64,000 bases of DNA from Devosia sp. (GCF_028290435.1 NZ_JAQGJV010000061.1:38140-102139); one strand, 5' to 3'. Positions 16,249 through 25,551 are shown, counted from the stretch's first letter. The notes: generated by a model not told the origin, from the sequence alone. Program-made: numbers and translations.

Positions 16249-17229
16249 ATGAACCGTCTCGCAATACTGGCCGCCGTGGCTTTTGCCACGGCTATTTCCG
16301 CGCTCCCGGCCTGGGCCGCGGGCACCGGCATGATTTTCGTCTCGACCGAGAAGGGCAATGAGGTCGTGGTGCTCGACCAAGACCACAACATCGTCAAGCG
16401 GATCGAAACCTCGCGTCGCCCGCGGGACATGCATTTCAACGCCGACAAGAGCCTGCTCTATGTCGCGTGTGGCGATGACGATGTCATCGACGTCATCGAC
16501 GTGACGACGCTCGAAGTGGTCGACCATATTCCGACCGGCCCGAGCCCCGAAGTGTTCGCCTTCTCGCCGGACGAAAAGCAGATACTGGTGTCCAACGAAG
16601 AGGACTCCCGCCTCGAAGTCATCGACATGGCAAGCCGCCTGTCGGTGCAGGACATTCCGACCGGCGCGGAGCCCGAAGGCGTGATTGTCAGCGCTGATGG
16701 CAAGACCGCCTACGTCACCTCCGAGGTCGCCGACATGGTGCATGTGGTCGATACCGCCACCGGCGCCGTCACCAAGAATATCCTCGTAGGTACGCGGCCG
16801 CGCCGCTTTATCCTCACTCCTGATGGCACGGAACTGTGGGTGAGTTGCGAGCTTTCCAGCGAGATCTACATTATCGATACGGCGACAAATGAGATCAAGG
16901 GCGACAGCCTGATCTTCGTGCCGCCCGGCTTCCGCGAGGAAGATGTGACCCCGGTGGGCATGGCCATCACCAAGGATGGCTCCAAGGTTCTCCTTAGTCT
17001 GGGTCGCGCCAACCACGTCGCCATCATCGATGCCAAGAGCCATGACGTGCTGCAATATGTGCTAGTCGGCAAGCGCGCCTGGTCGGTCGATCTGTCGAGC
17101 GACGAAACCAAGGCGTATGTGGCCAACGGCCTCTCCGACGACATCACCATCATCGACATGGCCTCGATGAAGCCGGAGATTTCGATCCCTGTCGGGCGCG
17201 TTCCGCACTCGGTGATGATCGATGATTAA
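16249..17229 (+). CDS. YVTN-type beta-propeller protein of the PQQ-ABC module
   Basis: The 326-residue product has a signal peptide (residues 1-23) and seven or so repeats of the YVTN/NHL type (for example VYVTSEVADMVHVVD and YVANGLSDDITIID), forming a beta-propeller. It matches the PQQ-dependent-catabolism-associated propeller family that co-occurs with quinoprotein alcohol dehydrogenases. It is soluble and periplasmic. It lies 10 bases after the cupredoxin-fold gene and overlaps the binding-protein gene by 8 bases. It lacks the tryptophan-docking motifs of PQQ enzymes, so it is probably a binding or scaffold protein. Confidence 0.88.
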   Translation: MNRLAILAAVAFATAISALPAWAAGTGMIFVSTEKGNEVVVLDQDHNIVKRIETSRRPRDMHFNADKSLLYVACGDDDVIDVIDVTTLEVVDHIPTGPSPEVFAFSPDEKQILVSNEEDSRLEVIDMASRLSVQDIPTGAEPEGVIVSADGKTAYVTSEVADMVHVVDTATGAVTKNILVGTRPRRFILTPDGTELWVSCELSSEIYIIDTATNEIKGDSLIFVPPGFREEDVTPVGMAITKDGSKVLLSLGRANHVAIIDAKSHDVLQYVLVGKRAWSVDLSSDETKAYVANGLSDDITIIDMASMKPEISIPVGRVPHSVMIDD

Positions 17230-18391
17230 GCCCTTGGCTTTCGCCATCCTGGCACTCGGCCTCTGGTCGAGTGCCGCGCTGGCCGAGGGGCCGGTGGCTA
17301 TCGGCTATCTCGGCCTGCAGGACGATCCGCGCTATCATCCGGACATCGTCTATACCCGCATCGAAATCGCCCCCGGCGGCAATCCCGTCGATGGCGCCAC
17401 GATGGGTATCGATGACCTCAAGGTGGTCTCCGATGCCGTCGGCCAAACCGTGTCGCTCGATCATCAGGAAGCCGCCGATGCGGCAAGCCTCACCGCCAAG
17501 GTGCAGGCCATGGTCACCGCCGGCGAGCATTTCATCATCCTCGACCTGCCCGCCGAACTTGTCGAGCAGGTGGCGATGGCGACCAAGGACCTGCCGGTCA
17601 CGCTCATCAACGCCACAGCGCCCGAGGATCGCCTGCGTAGCCTCTGCCTGCCCAATCTGCTGCACACTGCCTCGTCGGACCGCATGAATGCCGATGCCAT
17701 GGTGCAATATCTGCGCACTCGCAACTGGACCAAGGTGCTGATGCTGGTCGGCCCGCTCGAACGAGACAAGGCCATGGCCGATGCCTTCCGCGCCTCCGCC
17801 GATCGTCAGCGCCTGAACGTTGTCGATACGCGCACTTTCACCCTCGCCACCGACCCAGCCAATCGCGAGTCCAACAACTCGCAATTGATCACCGGCAATG
17901 CCGATTACGACGTAGTCTATGTCGCGGACAATCAGGGCGAGTTCTCACGCTATCTCCCCTATGACACGCAATTGCCACGCCTCGTCATCGGCTCGACCGG
18001 GCTGGCGGCCAGCGAATGGCAATGGTCGTGGGATCGAGACGGCTCGACCCAGGTCACCGTACGGTTCGAGGAACTGACCAAGGGCCGCCGCATGACGGGA
18101 CAGGACTGGGCGACCTGGATCGCCGCCAAGTCCATCGTCACCGCCTATGCCAAGGCCCGCTCCGACGATTACGCCAAGATCGCCGAATATATCCGTGGCT
18201 CGCGCTTGCGGTTGGACGGCTCCAAGGGCGTGCAGCTCAATTTCCGGCCTTGGGACGGCCAGATGCGCATGCCGATCGTGCTGGCGACCCACAACGCCGT
18301 CATCGCAGAGGCCCCGCTTGACGGGTTCCTGCACGAAACCAATACTCTCGACACCCTGGGCACTGACGAGCCGGAGCAGCAATGCCTCTAA
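17222..18391 (+). CDS. ABC binding protein of the PQQ alcohol dehydrogenase system
   Basis: The 389-residue product has a signal peptide (residues 1-20, ending ALAEG) and a type-1 periplasmic-binding fold related to branched-chain amino acid receptors. It fits the group of ABC substrate-binding proteins tied to PQQ alcohol dehydrogenases. It overlaps the propeller gene by 8 bases and the permease gene by 10, so all three are made together. Its permease is of the ABC-2 exporter type, which normally has no binding protein. The ligand is unknown. Confidence 0.85.
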   Translation: MIKPLAFAILALGLWSSAALAEGPVAIGYLGLQDDPRYHPDIVYTRIEIAPGGNPVDGATMGIDDLKVVSDAVGQTVSLDHQEAADAASLTAKVQAMVTAGEHFIILDLPAELVEQVAMATKDLPVTLINATAPEDRLRSLCLPNLLHTASSDRMNADAMVQYLRTRNWTKVLMLVGPLERDKAMADAFRASADRQRLNVVDTRTFTLATDPANRESNNSQLITGNADYDVVYVADNQGEFSRYLPYDTQLPRLVIGSTGLAASEWQWSWDRDGSTQVTVRFEELTKGRRMTGQDWATWIAAKSIVTAYAKARSDDYAKIAEYIRGSRLRLDGSKGVQLNFRPWDGQMRMPIVLATHNAVIAEAPLDGFLHETNTLDTLGTDEPEQQCL

Positions 18392-19194
18392 CCCTCAGCC
18401 ATCTGTGGTTGGGGCTTTACGCCGTAACCTGGCGCGAGATCGCCAAATTCTTGCGCCAGACCGAGCGGCTGTTGTCGGCGATCGTTCGCCCGGCTTTATG
18501 GCTGCTGGTGTTCGCCACCGGCCTGCATGACCTGCTGGGCGTCTCCATCGTGCAGCCCTACAAGACCTACACGCCCTATCAGGAATATATCCTGCCAGGG
18601 CTAATGGGCATCGTGATCCTGTTCCAATGCATGCAGTCGGCGCTGTCCATGATCTATGACCGTGAGGCCGGCGTCATGCGGGTGATGCTGGTGTCGCCCT
18701 TGCCGCGCAGCTATCTGCTGTTCGCCAAGATCGCCGGGGCCACCATCCTCTCACTGCTGCAGGTCTTCGCGTTCCTCCTGCTAGCCCGCATTTTCGGTTA
18801 TCAGTTCCCCGGCTGGGGCAGCCTTTATGCCGTCCCCGCGGTGGTGTGCGCCGGCCTCATGCTGGGTTCCATCGGGCTGCTGGTCTCGGTCTATACGCCG
18901 CAGATCGAGAACTTCGCCGGCATGATGAACTTCGTCGTGTTCCCCATGTTCTTCCTGTCCTCGGCGCTCTATCCTCTGTGGAAACTGCGCGAGGCGGGCG
19001 CCGATGTGGTGTATTACCTGTCGCTGGCCAATCCGTTTACCCACGCGGTCGAGTTGATCCGCTACGCCGCCTATGGCGAGATGAACTGGATTTCGCTGGC
19101 GGTGGTGACCGGATGTGGCCTCGCGGCGTTCGGATTGGCCGCGCACGGCTATGATCCACAGGCGGGCGCCATCAAGACGCTCAAGCGCAACTGA
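18382..19194 (+). CDS. ABC-2 type permease of the PQQ alcohol dehydrogenase system
   Basis: The 270-residue product has six predicted membrane helices (roughly 33-52, 72-92, 115-140, 150-172, 180-200 and 237-255). It has the ABC-2 exporter architecture, with an EYILPGLMGI segment. It belongs with the PedC-like permeases that accompany quinoprotein dehydrogenases. It pairs with the ATPase at 14858-15628 across the divergent promoter. It ends the operon, and the LysR gene follows after 10 bases, possibly cotranscribed. Confidence 0.87.
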   Translation: MPLTLSHLWLGLYAVTWREIAKFLRQTERLLSAIVRPALWLLVFATGLHDLLGVSIVQPYKTYTPYQEYILPGLMGIVILFQCMQSALSMIYDREAGVMRVMLVSPLPRSYLLFAKIAGATILSLLQVFAFLLLARIFGYQFPGWGSLYAVPAVVCAGLMLGSIGLLVSVYTPQIENFAGMMNFVVFPMFFLSSALYPLWKLREAGADVVYYLSLANPFTHAVELIRYAAYGEMNWISLAVVTGCGLAAFGLAAHGYDPQAGAIKTLKRN

Positions 19195-19204
19195 TCGAGG
19201 CGGC

Positions 19205-20272
19205 ATGGACGACGATAACGGCCTGATTGCTATTGATCCGCACGCCGAGCGCAGTGTGGAAACCTTGCTTTGGGACCGGCCCAGCCAGCCCAAGGCCGAA
19301 ATCACGCTACATCAACTGCGTATCTTTTGGGCCATCGCCCGTTCCGACACGCTGACCAAGGCCGCCAAGCAATTGGGGCTGGCGCAGCCATCGTTGTCCC
19401 AGCAATTATCCAAGCTGGAGGCCACAGTCGGCGCGCGTCTGTTCCACCGCCGCTCCAATGAACTGGTGCTGACCGAGGCCGGCAATTATCTGCTGCCCAA
19501 GGCTGAAAACATTCTGCGCAGCATGCGCGAACTCGACGACGGCCTCGTTCATTTCAGCGAAGGCAAGCGGGTCACCTTGCGCCTGGCCGGGATCAATTCG
19601 GTGCTGCGCACAGTGCTGCCCAATGCCGTGGGGCACATGCACCAGCAATATCCGCAGACCGATTTTGACATCCAGGAAAGCGCACCGGCCGATATCCTGG
19701 AACTGCTGTATGCCCGGCGCATCAGCATCGGGCTGCTGGCCGCTAATTCCGTAGCGCAGGCCGGCGTCGGCTTCGTGCAGGTGCCGCTCTTCGAAGACCC
19801 CTACGTGCTGGTGGTGCCCGAGGCACTCGATCTCGGCCAGGTCAAAAACCCCGAGCGCGACCTGGCGCAGGCCCAGTTCGAACTGCTGAACCGATCGATC
19901 CAGTTCACCTTCGGCACCCAACATGCCAAGCGGGTTGAGGACTGGTACGCCCAGGCATTGCCGCAGCCCCGCACCGTCGCCCAATGCCGCAGTTTCGAGG
20001 TTGCGGTGGGCCTGGTGCGTGCGGGTTTGGGCGTTTGCCTCGCACCGGCCCTGTCCACCGTCGCCGGCGCGCAAGCGCCCGAAGGCGTCCGGCTCTATCG
20101 CGTCAATGCCGGGCGGCGCGATATCGTGGCTCTGGTCCCCTCGCAATATCGCCACGTGCAACCCTATGCGAGCCTCTTGGATGCCCTTCAGGCAACCGGC
20201 GCCGCGCTCACTCCGCCCACTATTCTGCCGACGCCGCCGTTTCTCGATCGCGAGCCGTTTGCCGAACTGTAA
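19205..20272 (+). CDS. LysR-family transcriptional regulator (right flank of PQQ island)
   Basis: The 355-residue product has a 40-residue N-terminal extension, then the helix-turn-helix (ITLHQLRIFWAIA through LAQPSLSQQLSKLEATV, about residues 37-85) and an effector-binding domain. The start was chosen for GAGGCGGC just upstream; a longer frame overlapping the permease lacks a ribosome site. It resembles the LysR at 9151-10137. Position suggests control of the PQQ/ABC operon, or of the following importer, or both. Confidence 0.9.
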   Translation: MDDDNGLIAIDPHAERSVETLLWDRPSQPKAEITLHQLRIFWAIARSDTLTKAAKQLGLAQPSLSQQLSKLEATVGARLFHRRSNELVLTEAGNYLLPKAENILRSMRELDDGLVHFSEGKRVTLRLAGINSVLRTVLPNAVGHMHQQYPQTDFDIQESAPADILELLYARRISIGLLAANSVAQAGVGFVQVPLFEDPYVLVVPEALDLGQVKNPERDLAQAQFELLNRSIQFTFGTQHAKRVEDWYAQALPQPRTVAQCRSFEVAVGLVRAGLGVCLAPALSTVAGAQAPEGVRLYRVNAGRRDIVALVPSQYRHVQPYASLLDALQATGAALTPPTILPTPPFLDREPFAEL

Positions 20273-20351
20273 ACACCTGACGGTGATAGACAAATCCTTG
20301 GCAAGGTATTGATGGACGCGATGGCTTTTTCGCGGTTCAACTCAGGCCAAC

Positions 20352-21092
20352 ATGATTGCGCTTTACCGGTTTCTTTTCCTCATTTTCCTGATTGTCCTAT
20401 GGTGGGTGATTTCGCTCAATGTGCGGGCCAATTTCATCCCCAGCCCATGGGCCACGCTGCTTGCGGCGCAAAAACTGCTGGCCGACGGCAAGCTGATCGT
20501 CGCGCTTGGCGATAGCCTGATCACCTTTGCCGGCGGCTATGCACTGGGCATTCTGGTCGCGATTCCGGTTGGTCTGGTGATGGGCGTGTTCCTGCCGGTC
20601 GGCAAGACGCTCGAAATCTACGTCTATGCGCTGGCCGCCATGCCGCGCGTCGCCTTCATTCCGCTGATCATCGTGTTCCTGGGGCTGGGCTTTCCCGCCA
20701 AGATTTTCATCGTCTTTCTCGGGGCGGTGATGCCGGTCCTGATCAATACCTATGCCGGGGTGTTGGCGGTCGACCAGGAACTGATCGAAATGGCCCGTTC
20801 GGTGCGCGCCGGCCGGATGCAGATTTTCGCCCGCATCGTGCTGCCCAGTGCTGTGCCGTTCATCATTGTCGGCCTGCGGCTGGGCGCCACCATCGCGTTG
20901 ATCAACACTGTGGTGGCCGAACTTTATACCGCCGTACGTGGCCTTGGGGGCCTGCTGGCCATCTACGGCAATACGTTCCGCATGGCCGAGTATTTCGTCA
21001 TCGTGATCGTGCTCGCCATTATCGGCGTCATCGTCTCCGAAGGCCTGCGACATCTCGAAAAACGCCTGGTGCGCTGGAAGACCAGCGATTGA
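20352..21092 (+). CDS. NitT/TauT-type ABC permease (SsuC-like)
   Basis: The 246-residue product has six membrane helices and the permease EAA loop, seen as ELIEMARSVRAGRMQIFARIVLPSA in part (EAA-like helix then G-x9-LP). It belongs to the nitrate/sulfonate/bicarbonate importer family (SsuC, TauC, ThiX). It is followed by the binding-protein and ATPase genes, giving a full importer. The substrate cannot be read from sequence; sulfonates, nitrate, pyrimidines or aromatic acids are all possible. Confidence 0.88.
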   Translation: MIALYRFLFLIFLIVLWWVISLNVRANFIPSPWATLLAAQKLLADGKLIVALGDSLITFAGGYALGILVAIPVGLVMGVFLPVGKTLEIYVYALAAMPRVAFIPLIIVFLGLGFPAKIFIVFLGAVMPVLINTYAGVLAVDQELIEMARSVRAGRMQIFARIVLPSAVPFIIVGLRLGATIALINTVVAELYTAVRGLGGLLAIYGNTFRMAEYFVIVIVLAIIGVIVSEGLRHLEKRLVRWKTSD

Positions 21093-21133
21093 ATTTTACG
21101 CATAAGCCCCGATGGGCAATGGAGGAGATGAAC

Positions 21134-22156
21134 ATGCACACCCCAATCAAGGGCCTGTTACGCACCGCGGCCGCGGCACTGCTGCTCGCCGGGATGAGCC
21201 TTGCCGCCCATGCCGATCCGTTTCGCCTGATCGTCACTCATCTGGAGCCGCCGCTGGTGCCCAATTCGGTGATGGATCTGGCCGTCGAGCTTGGCTATTT
21301 CAAGCGCGAAGGCGTCGATGTGGAACTGGTGCGCGTGCAGCAGACCCCATCGGCTATCGCCGCCATCCAGTCGGGTGAGGGCGAAATGGCCAATATCGGG
21401 CTCGATGCGCTGAGCCAGCTCGTCGCCACCGGCACCACCGATCTCAAGGCCGTCGTCTCGCCCAACAAGTCGCTGCCCTATCTGATCGCCTCCAAGGACA
21501 GCATCACCACCACCGCCGACCTCGCCGGCAAAAGCTTCGGCATCGGCCGTCCGGGGAGCCTCGATCATTCGCTATCAAGCCGCGTGCTGACCGCCGATGG
21601 CGTTGATCTCGCCAAGGTCGATTTCGTCGCCATCGGCCAGCCCGATATCCGCATTCAGGCGCTGGCCGCCGGCCAGATCGATGCCACCACGGTGTCGATT
21701 GGCGTCTGGCAGTCCTTGCCCGACAAGACGGGCCTGCATATCCTGGTTTCGCAGGATGATTATTACGCGGCCGCACCGGTGATCAACAAGGTCAACATCG
21801 TCAGCCAGAAAGCCCTCGAAGAGCGGCATGACGACGTGGTCAAGGTGATCACGGCTTTGGTCAAGATTTCGCGCGATTTCGCCAAGGACCCCAGCAAATG
21901 GGTTGATGCCATCGCGCCGTTCCAGCCCAATGTCAGCCGCGCCGATCTCGAAACGTTGGCCGCGTCCTTCGCTAAAAGCTGGAGCGTCAATGGCGGCATG
22001 AGCGCCAAGGAACTGCAATATTCAACCGACTGGCTCTACCAGACCGAGGACTTCAAGGACCTCAAGCCCGTCGAAATGTCGAGCTGGGCCGATCTGAGCC
22101 TGGTCGGCGATGTGCTCAAGTCTCTCGGCACCGACGCCAGCATGGATGCTCCATGA
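21134..22156 (+). CDS. NitT/TauT-type ABC substrate-binding protein (SsuA/THI5-like)
   Basis: The 340-residue product has a Sec signal peptide (residues 1-25, ending AHAD) and the SsuA/NMT1 fold, with VELGYFKREGVDVELV and SGEGEMANIG as typical markers. The start is the ATG about 7 bases after AGGAG; two closer in-frame ATGs would leave too little spacing. It lies between permease and ATPase genes and overlaps the ATPase start by four bases. Unlike the DszB-like protein at 2935 it lacks the Cys-His-Arg triad and has a signal, so it is a true binding protein. Confidence 0.88.
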   Translation: MHTPIKGLLRTAAAALLLAGMSLAAHADPFRLIVTHLEPPLVPNSVMDLAVELGYFKREGVDVELVRVQQTPSAIAAIQSGEGEMANIGLDALSQLVATGTTDLKAVVSPNKSLPYLIASKDSITTTADLAGKSFGIGRPGSLDHSLSSRVLTADGVDLAKVDFVAIGQPDIRIQALAAGQIDATTVSIGVWQSLPDKTGLHILVSQDDYYAAAPVINKVNIVSQKALEERHDDVVKVITALVKISRDFAKDPSKWVDAIAPFQPNVSRADLETLAASFAKSWSVNGGMSAKELQYSTDWLYQTEDFKDLKPVEMSSWADLSLVGDVLKSLGTDASMDAP

Positions 22157-23022
22157 CATCTGGGAATTCCTCCGGCGAGGCGGCCGCTGCCGCCTCCGCA
22201 AAGATCGTCCTGTCGGGCGTGTCCAAGGCTTTCGAACGGCGCAATTCGGGCACGCCCACCATGGCGCTGCAACACCTCGACATGAGCGTTCCAGAAGGCC
22301 ATTTCGTCTCGATATTGGGGCCGTCCGGCTGCGGCAAGACCACGGTCCTGCGGCTGGTCGATGGCCTGGTGCCGCCCGATAGCGGCAGCGTGGTAGTCGC
22401 CGGCCAGGCGCCACGACCGGGCCCCGAGATGGGCTTTGTGTTCCAGGCCTTTCGCCTCATTCCCTGGGCCACGGTGCAGGCCAATGTCGAATTCGCCCTG
22501 ACCGCGACGGGCCTCAATAAGCACGAGCGCGCTGAACGCGCCGCGCGCTATATCGCGCTGGTCGGGCTGCAACGTTTCGCCCAGTCCTATCCAGGTGAAC
22601 TTTCGGGCGGCATGAAGCAGCGCGTGGCTTTGGCCCGCGCCTTCGCAAGCGAGCCGTCCATTCTGTTGATGGACGAACCCTTTGCCAGCATCGACGCGCA
22701 GACGCGCGAGCTGATGCAGGTGGAACTGATGAAGCTCTGGGCGCAGCATCGCGCCACCGTACTGTTCGTCACGCACAGCGTCGACGAGGCGATTATGCTG
22801 GCAGATCGTGTGGTGCTGATGAGCCCGCGTCCCGGCCGGGTGATCGAGGAAATCGAGGTCGATCTGCCCCATCCGCGCTGGCAATATGACATCCGCGCCA
22901 CGCCGCGCTTCGTCGAATTGCGCAGCTATTTATGGGCGGCAATCAAAGATCTCGTGCTCAATGACCCGTCGTCGGACTTCTACGCGCCGACATCGGGGAA
23001 CGCCGGTACGCCCGCCGATTAG
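22153..23022 (+). CDS. NitT/TauT-type ABC ATPase (SsuB-like)
   Basis: The 289-residue product has Walker A GPSGCGKTT, signature LSGGMKQR, Walker B ILLMDEP and switch THS-VDEA, the last typical of SsuB/TauB/NrtD. It completes the importer with the two preceding genes. A short C-terminal extension after residue 255 is usual for the family. Its stop codon overlaps the stop of the convergent small gene by four bases. Confidence 0.9.
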   Translation: MTSGNSSGEAAAAASAKIVLSGVSKAFERRNSGTPTMALQHLDMSVPEGHFVSILGPSGCGKTTVLRLVDGLVPPDSGSVVVAGQAPRPGPEMGFVFQAFRLIPWATVQANVEFALTATGLNKHERAERAARYIALVGLQRFAQSYPGELSGGMKQRVALARAFASEPSILLMDEPFASIDAQTRELMQVELMKLWAQHRATVLFVTHSVDEAIMLADRVVLMSPRPGRVIEEIEVDLPHPRWQYDIRATPRFVELRSYLWAAIKDLVLNDPSSDFYAPTSGNAGTPAD

Positions 23023-23213
23023 TAGCTGTGTTCCAGCGCCGGGGTCAGCAACTCGGTCAGCTTGCGCTCCATGACCTCGCCCAGATCGCGATCATAGCGA
23101 CCCATGCGGAACGCCTGCATGATCTCGGCGACCTTGTCGGCCCGGCGCCGATAGGCATCGAGGCTCTCGCCTTCGAACCGCTTGGTTTTGATCGGGGCCC
23201 ATTCGTCCGTCAC
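23019..23213 (-). CDS. conserved-looking small hypothetical protein
   Basis: The 64-residue product is highly charged and mostly helical, with a KRFEGESLDAYRRRADKV section. No membrane segment or signal is visible. The start is a GTG with AGGAG 8 bases upstream. The opposite-strand overlap with the ATPase gene is only four bases. No family is recognised. Confidence 0.6.
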   Translation of the reverse strand: MTDEWAPIKTKRFEGESLDAYRRRADKVAEIMQAFRMGRYDRDLGEVMERKLTELLTPALEHSY

Positions 23214-23321
23214 TGCACGTCTCCTGCAAGTAGCCGCCGCCAAAGGAGGCTGCGTTGAATGCAGGTTAGGCCGCTCGCATTAGATGGCGTTGAGCGTTTG
23301 GTTAGAATTTGGATAGAAAGC

Positions 23322-24011
23322 TCAGGCCCCGGCGGCGGGCGTCGCCGAAATCATGTAGCCGATGCCGCGCACGGTCTGGATCAGCGATGGCCCTTCGGCA
23401 CTGTCGATCTTCTGGCGCAGGTAGCGCACATAGACATCGACGATTTTTGTGCCCGGATCGAAACCATATTCCCACACCCCATTGAGCAGCCGCTCGCGGC
23501 TGACGACGCGGTCGGCATTGATCATCAGATAGCGTAGCAGCTCGAATTCACGCACCGTCAGGCTGATCGGTGCGCCATTTCGCGCCACGCGCCGCGACTC
23601 CGAGTCCAGCGTCAGCGTGCCGACACGCAACAGGCTGCGCTCGTCCTGCCCGGGGCCACGCCGACGCATGGCAATGATGCGCGCCAGCAGTTCGTCGAAG
23701 GCGAACGGCTTGGTCAGGTAGTCGTCGGCGCCACCCTTGAGGCCATCGATCTTGTCCTGCAAACTGTCCTTGGCGGTCAGCATCAGGATCAGCACCGGAA
23801 AGCGCTCCTCACGGATCAGCCGGCAGATTTCGAGGCCATCAATGTAGGGCAGCATGCGGTCGAGGATCACGAGGTCGAAGGCGTCATTGCGCAGTCGGTC
23901 CAGCCCGTCGCGGCCGTCGGGCTCCAGCGTGACCTGATAGCCCTCGGCCACCAGCCCACGCTCTAGAAACCCGCCGATCCGGCGGTCGTCTTCGATGACG
24001 AGAATTTTCAT
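23322..24011 (-). CDS. OmpR-family response regulator
   Basis: The 229-residue product has a receiver domain (1-115) with the acidic pair Glu7-Asp8-Asp9, phospho-acceptor Asp51 (VILDRMLP) and Lys101-like switch residue (LTKPF). A winged-helix DNA-binding domain follows (about 130-225; FELLRYLMINADRVVSRERLL). It is translationally coupled to the sensor kinase gene upstream (four-base ATGA overlap). The operon is divergent from a SulP transporter gene, a possible target. Confidence 0.93.
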   Translation of the reverse strand: MKILVIEDDRRIGGFLERGLVAEGYQVTLEPDGRDGLDRLRNDAFDLVILDRMLPYIDGLEICRLIREERFPVLILMLTAKDSLQDKIDGLKGGADDYLTKPFAFDELLARIIAMRRRGPGQDERSLLRVGTLTLDSESRRVARNGAPISLTVREFELLRYLMINADRVVSRERLLNGVWEYGFDPGTKIVDVYVRYLRQKIDSAEGPSLIQTVRGIGYMISATPAAGA

Positions 24012-25456
24012 TTGCCCGCCCCCAGCAGCGGCAGGGTGATGGTGAGCACCGCCCCGGTTTCCGCCCCATTGCCGATAGCGATGCTGCCGCCATGCCGCTC
24101 GACGATGTCCTTGGCGATGGAGAGGCCAATCCCCAGCCCCCCGCTGATCGGATCGCCGCCGTTGCGGCCGCGATAAAACCGGTCGAACACATGATCTTCA
24201 TCGCCTTCGGCAAGGCCGGGGCCATGATCGATGATGCGGATCAGGACGTGATCGTTTTCAAGTTCGGAGACGATGCCGATGCTCTCTCCCGGCGGCGAAT
24301 GCTTGATCGCATTGTCGATGCCGATAATGAACGCCTGCTTGAGGCGGCGGAAATCCGCATCGATATGGGCGGCAGCATCGGCGAGTTTGAGAGTGATGCT
24401 GACTTCGCGCGGCTCGGCCAAGGTTTCGCCCTCCTGCGCGGCGGCGGCGATGACGTCCTCCAGCCGGGTTTCGGCCAGCAAAAGGTCCTGAGGTTCGGCG
24501 TCCGAGCGGGCAAAGCTGATCAGGTCATCGAGCAATTGCCCTAGCTCCGCCGCCTGTCCCTGGATGCGTTCCAGCGACTGGCGCTGTTCTGTCGGATCCG
24601 CCTTTACCCGCAGCGCGACATCGGCCTCGCCACGCAGGATAGTCAGTGGTGTGCGCAATTCATGGCTGACATCGGCGAGAAACTGCGCCCGCCGGCGATC
24701 GAGGTCCCGCAGCCGCTCATTGGCCTGTTGCAACTGGCGTGTCCGCCCCTCCATTTCCGCCTGGAGATGCTCGTAAGCCTGGGCCGAGCGCAATTGCTGC
24801 TCTCTGGCCCGCAGCAGCCACGCTACGGCAAACCCAACCGAGCCGGTCGCCAGCACTGCGCTGACCAGTGCCAGCCAGAGCAGCGTGCTGCGCGTGCGTT
24901 CCGCCTGGGCCAGTTGCCCGGCCAGCTCGTTGCGCTCTCCCTGCATGCCGCCTTGCACCAAAGCCGCGAATTCGTTGTCAATGCGGAACTGCACATCGCG
25001 TTGAAACAGCGCCAAGCCCTCGGCGCCCCCGCCATCGCGCTGTGCCACCAGCGCCCGCGCGGCCGACAGGTCGATGGCGTGATAAAGCTCCAACATGCGC
25101 CGAGTGTCTTCGACCTCCGAAAGCTGGTCCTCCATCGCCTCCATCCCGGCCAGCAAGGACACCTGGTCGCGGGTGATCTGGGCCAGTTTCGCGAACGCCC
25201 GCTCCAGCCCCAGCCGCGCCGTTTGCAGCGCCGGCATCGCGGCGCGCCCAAACAGCAGCACTTCGGCCACCTTGCCGGAATAGCCGTTCGCCAAGCCGTC
25301 GACCTCGATCAGGCTTTGCAGCCGCTGGTGCAGGCTATCGATGCGCTGCACCGTTTGGCCCGCCTGGCCGAAGGCGATGACCCCGAGGCCGATAAAATAG
25401 GCCAGCCAGAGTAGCAGCAGCGTCACGAGGACCAGCGAGCGCTGGCGAAGCGTCAT
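24008..25456 (-). CDS. membrane sensor histidine kinase
   Basis: The 482-residue product has a membrane helix at residues 8-29 and a periplasmic, all-helical sensor of about 160 residues (four-helix-bundle type). A second membrane helix lies at 192-215 and a coiled coil at 218-255. HisKA follows with His265 (DVSHELRTPLT), then an ATPase domain with N-box (DNAIKHSP), G1 (DHGPGL) and G2 (GGLGIGLSI). Partner regulator is the next gene. The stimulus is unknown. Confidence 0.92.
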   Translation of the reverse strand: MTLRQRSLVLVTLLLLWLAYFIGLGVIAFGQAGQTVQRIDSLHQRLQSLIEVDGLANGYSGKVAEVLLFGRAAMPALQTARLGLERAFAKLAQITRDQVSLLAGMEAMEDQLSEVEDTRRMLELYHAIDLSAARALVAQRDGGGAEGLALFQRDVQFRIDNEFAALVQGGMQGERNELAGQLAQAERTRSTLLWLALVSAVLATGSVGFAVAWLLRAREQQLRSAQAYEHLQAEMEGRTRQLQQANERLRDLDRRRAQFLADVSHELRTPLTILRGEADVALRVKADPTEQRQSLERIQGQAAELGQLLDDLISFARSDAEPQDLLLAETRLEDVIAAAAQEGETLAEPREVSITLKLADAAAHIDADFRRLKQAFIIGIDNAIKHSPPGESIGIVSELENDHVLIRIIDHGPGLAEGDEDHVFDRFYRGRNGGDPISGGLGIGLSIAKDIVERHGGSIAIGNGAETGAVLTITLPLLGAGK

Positions 25457-25551
25457 GCCCACTGCGCGGTCGCTCGCTCTGACATGTCCATTCCTTCAAT
25501 GCTTGAAGCTGTTTAGCTGGCGCCAACCTAGTCCGCGGATGGTCGCTTGTC

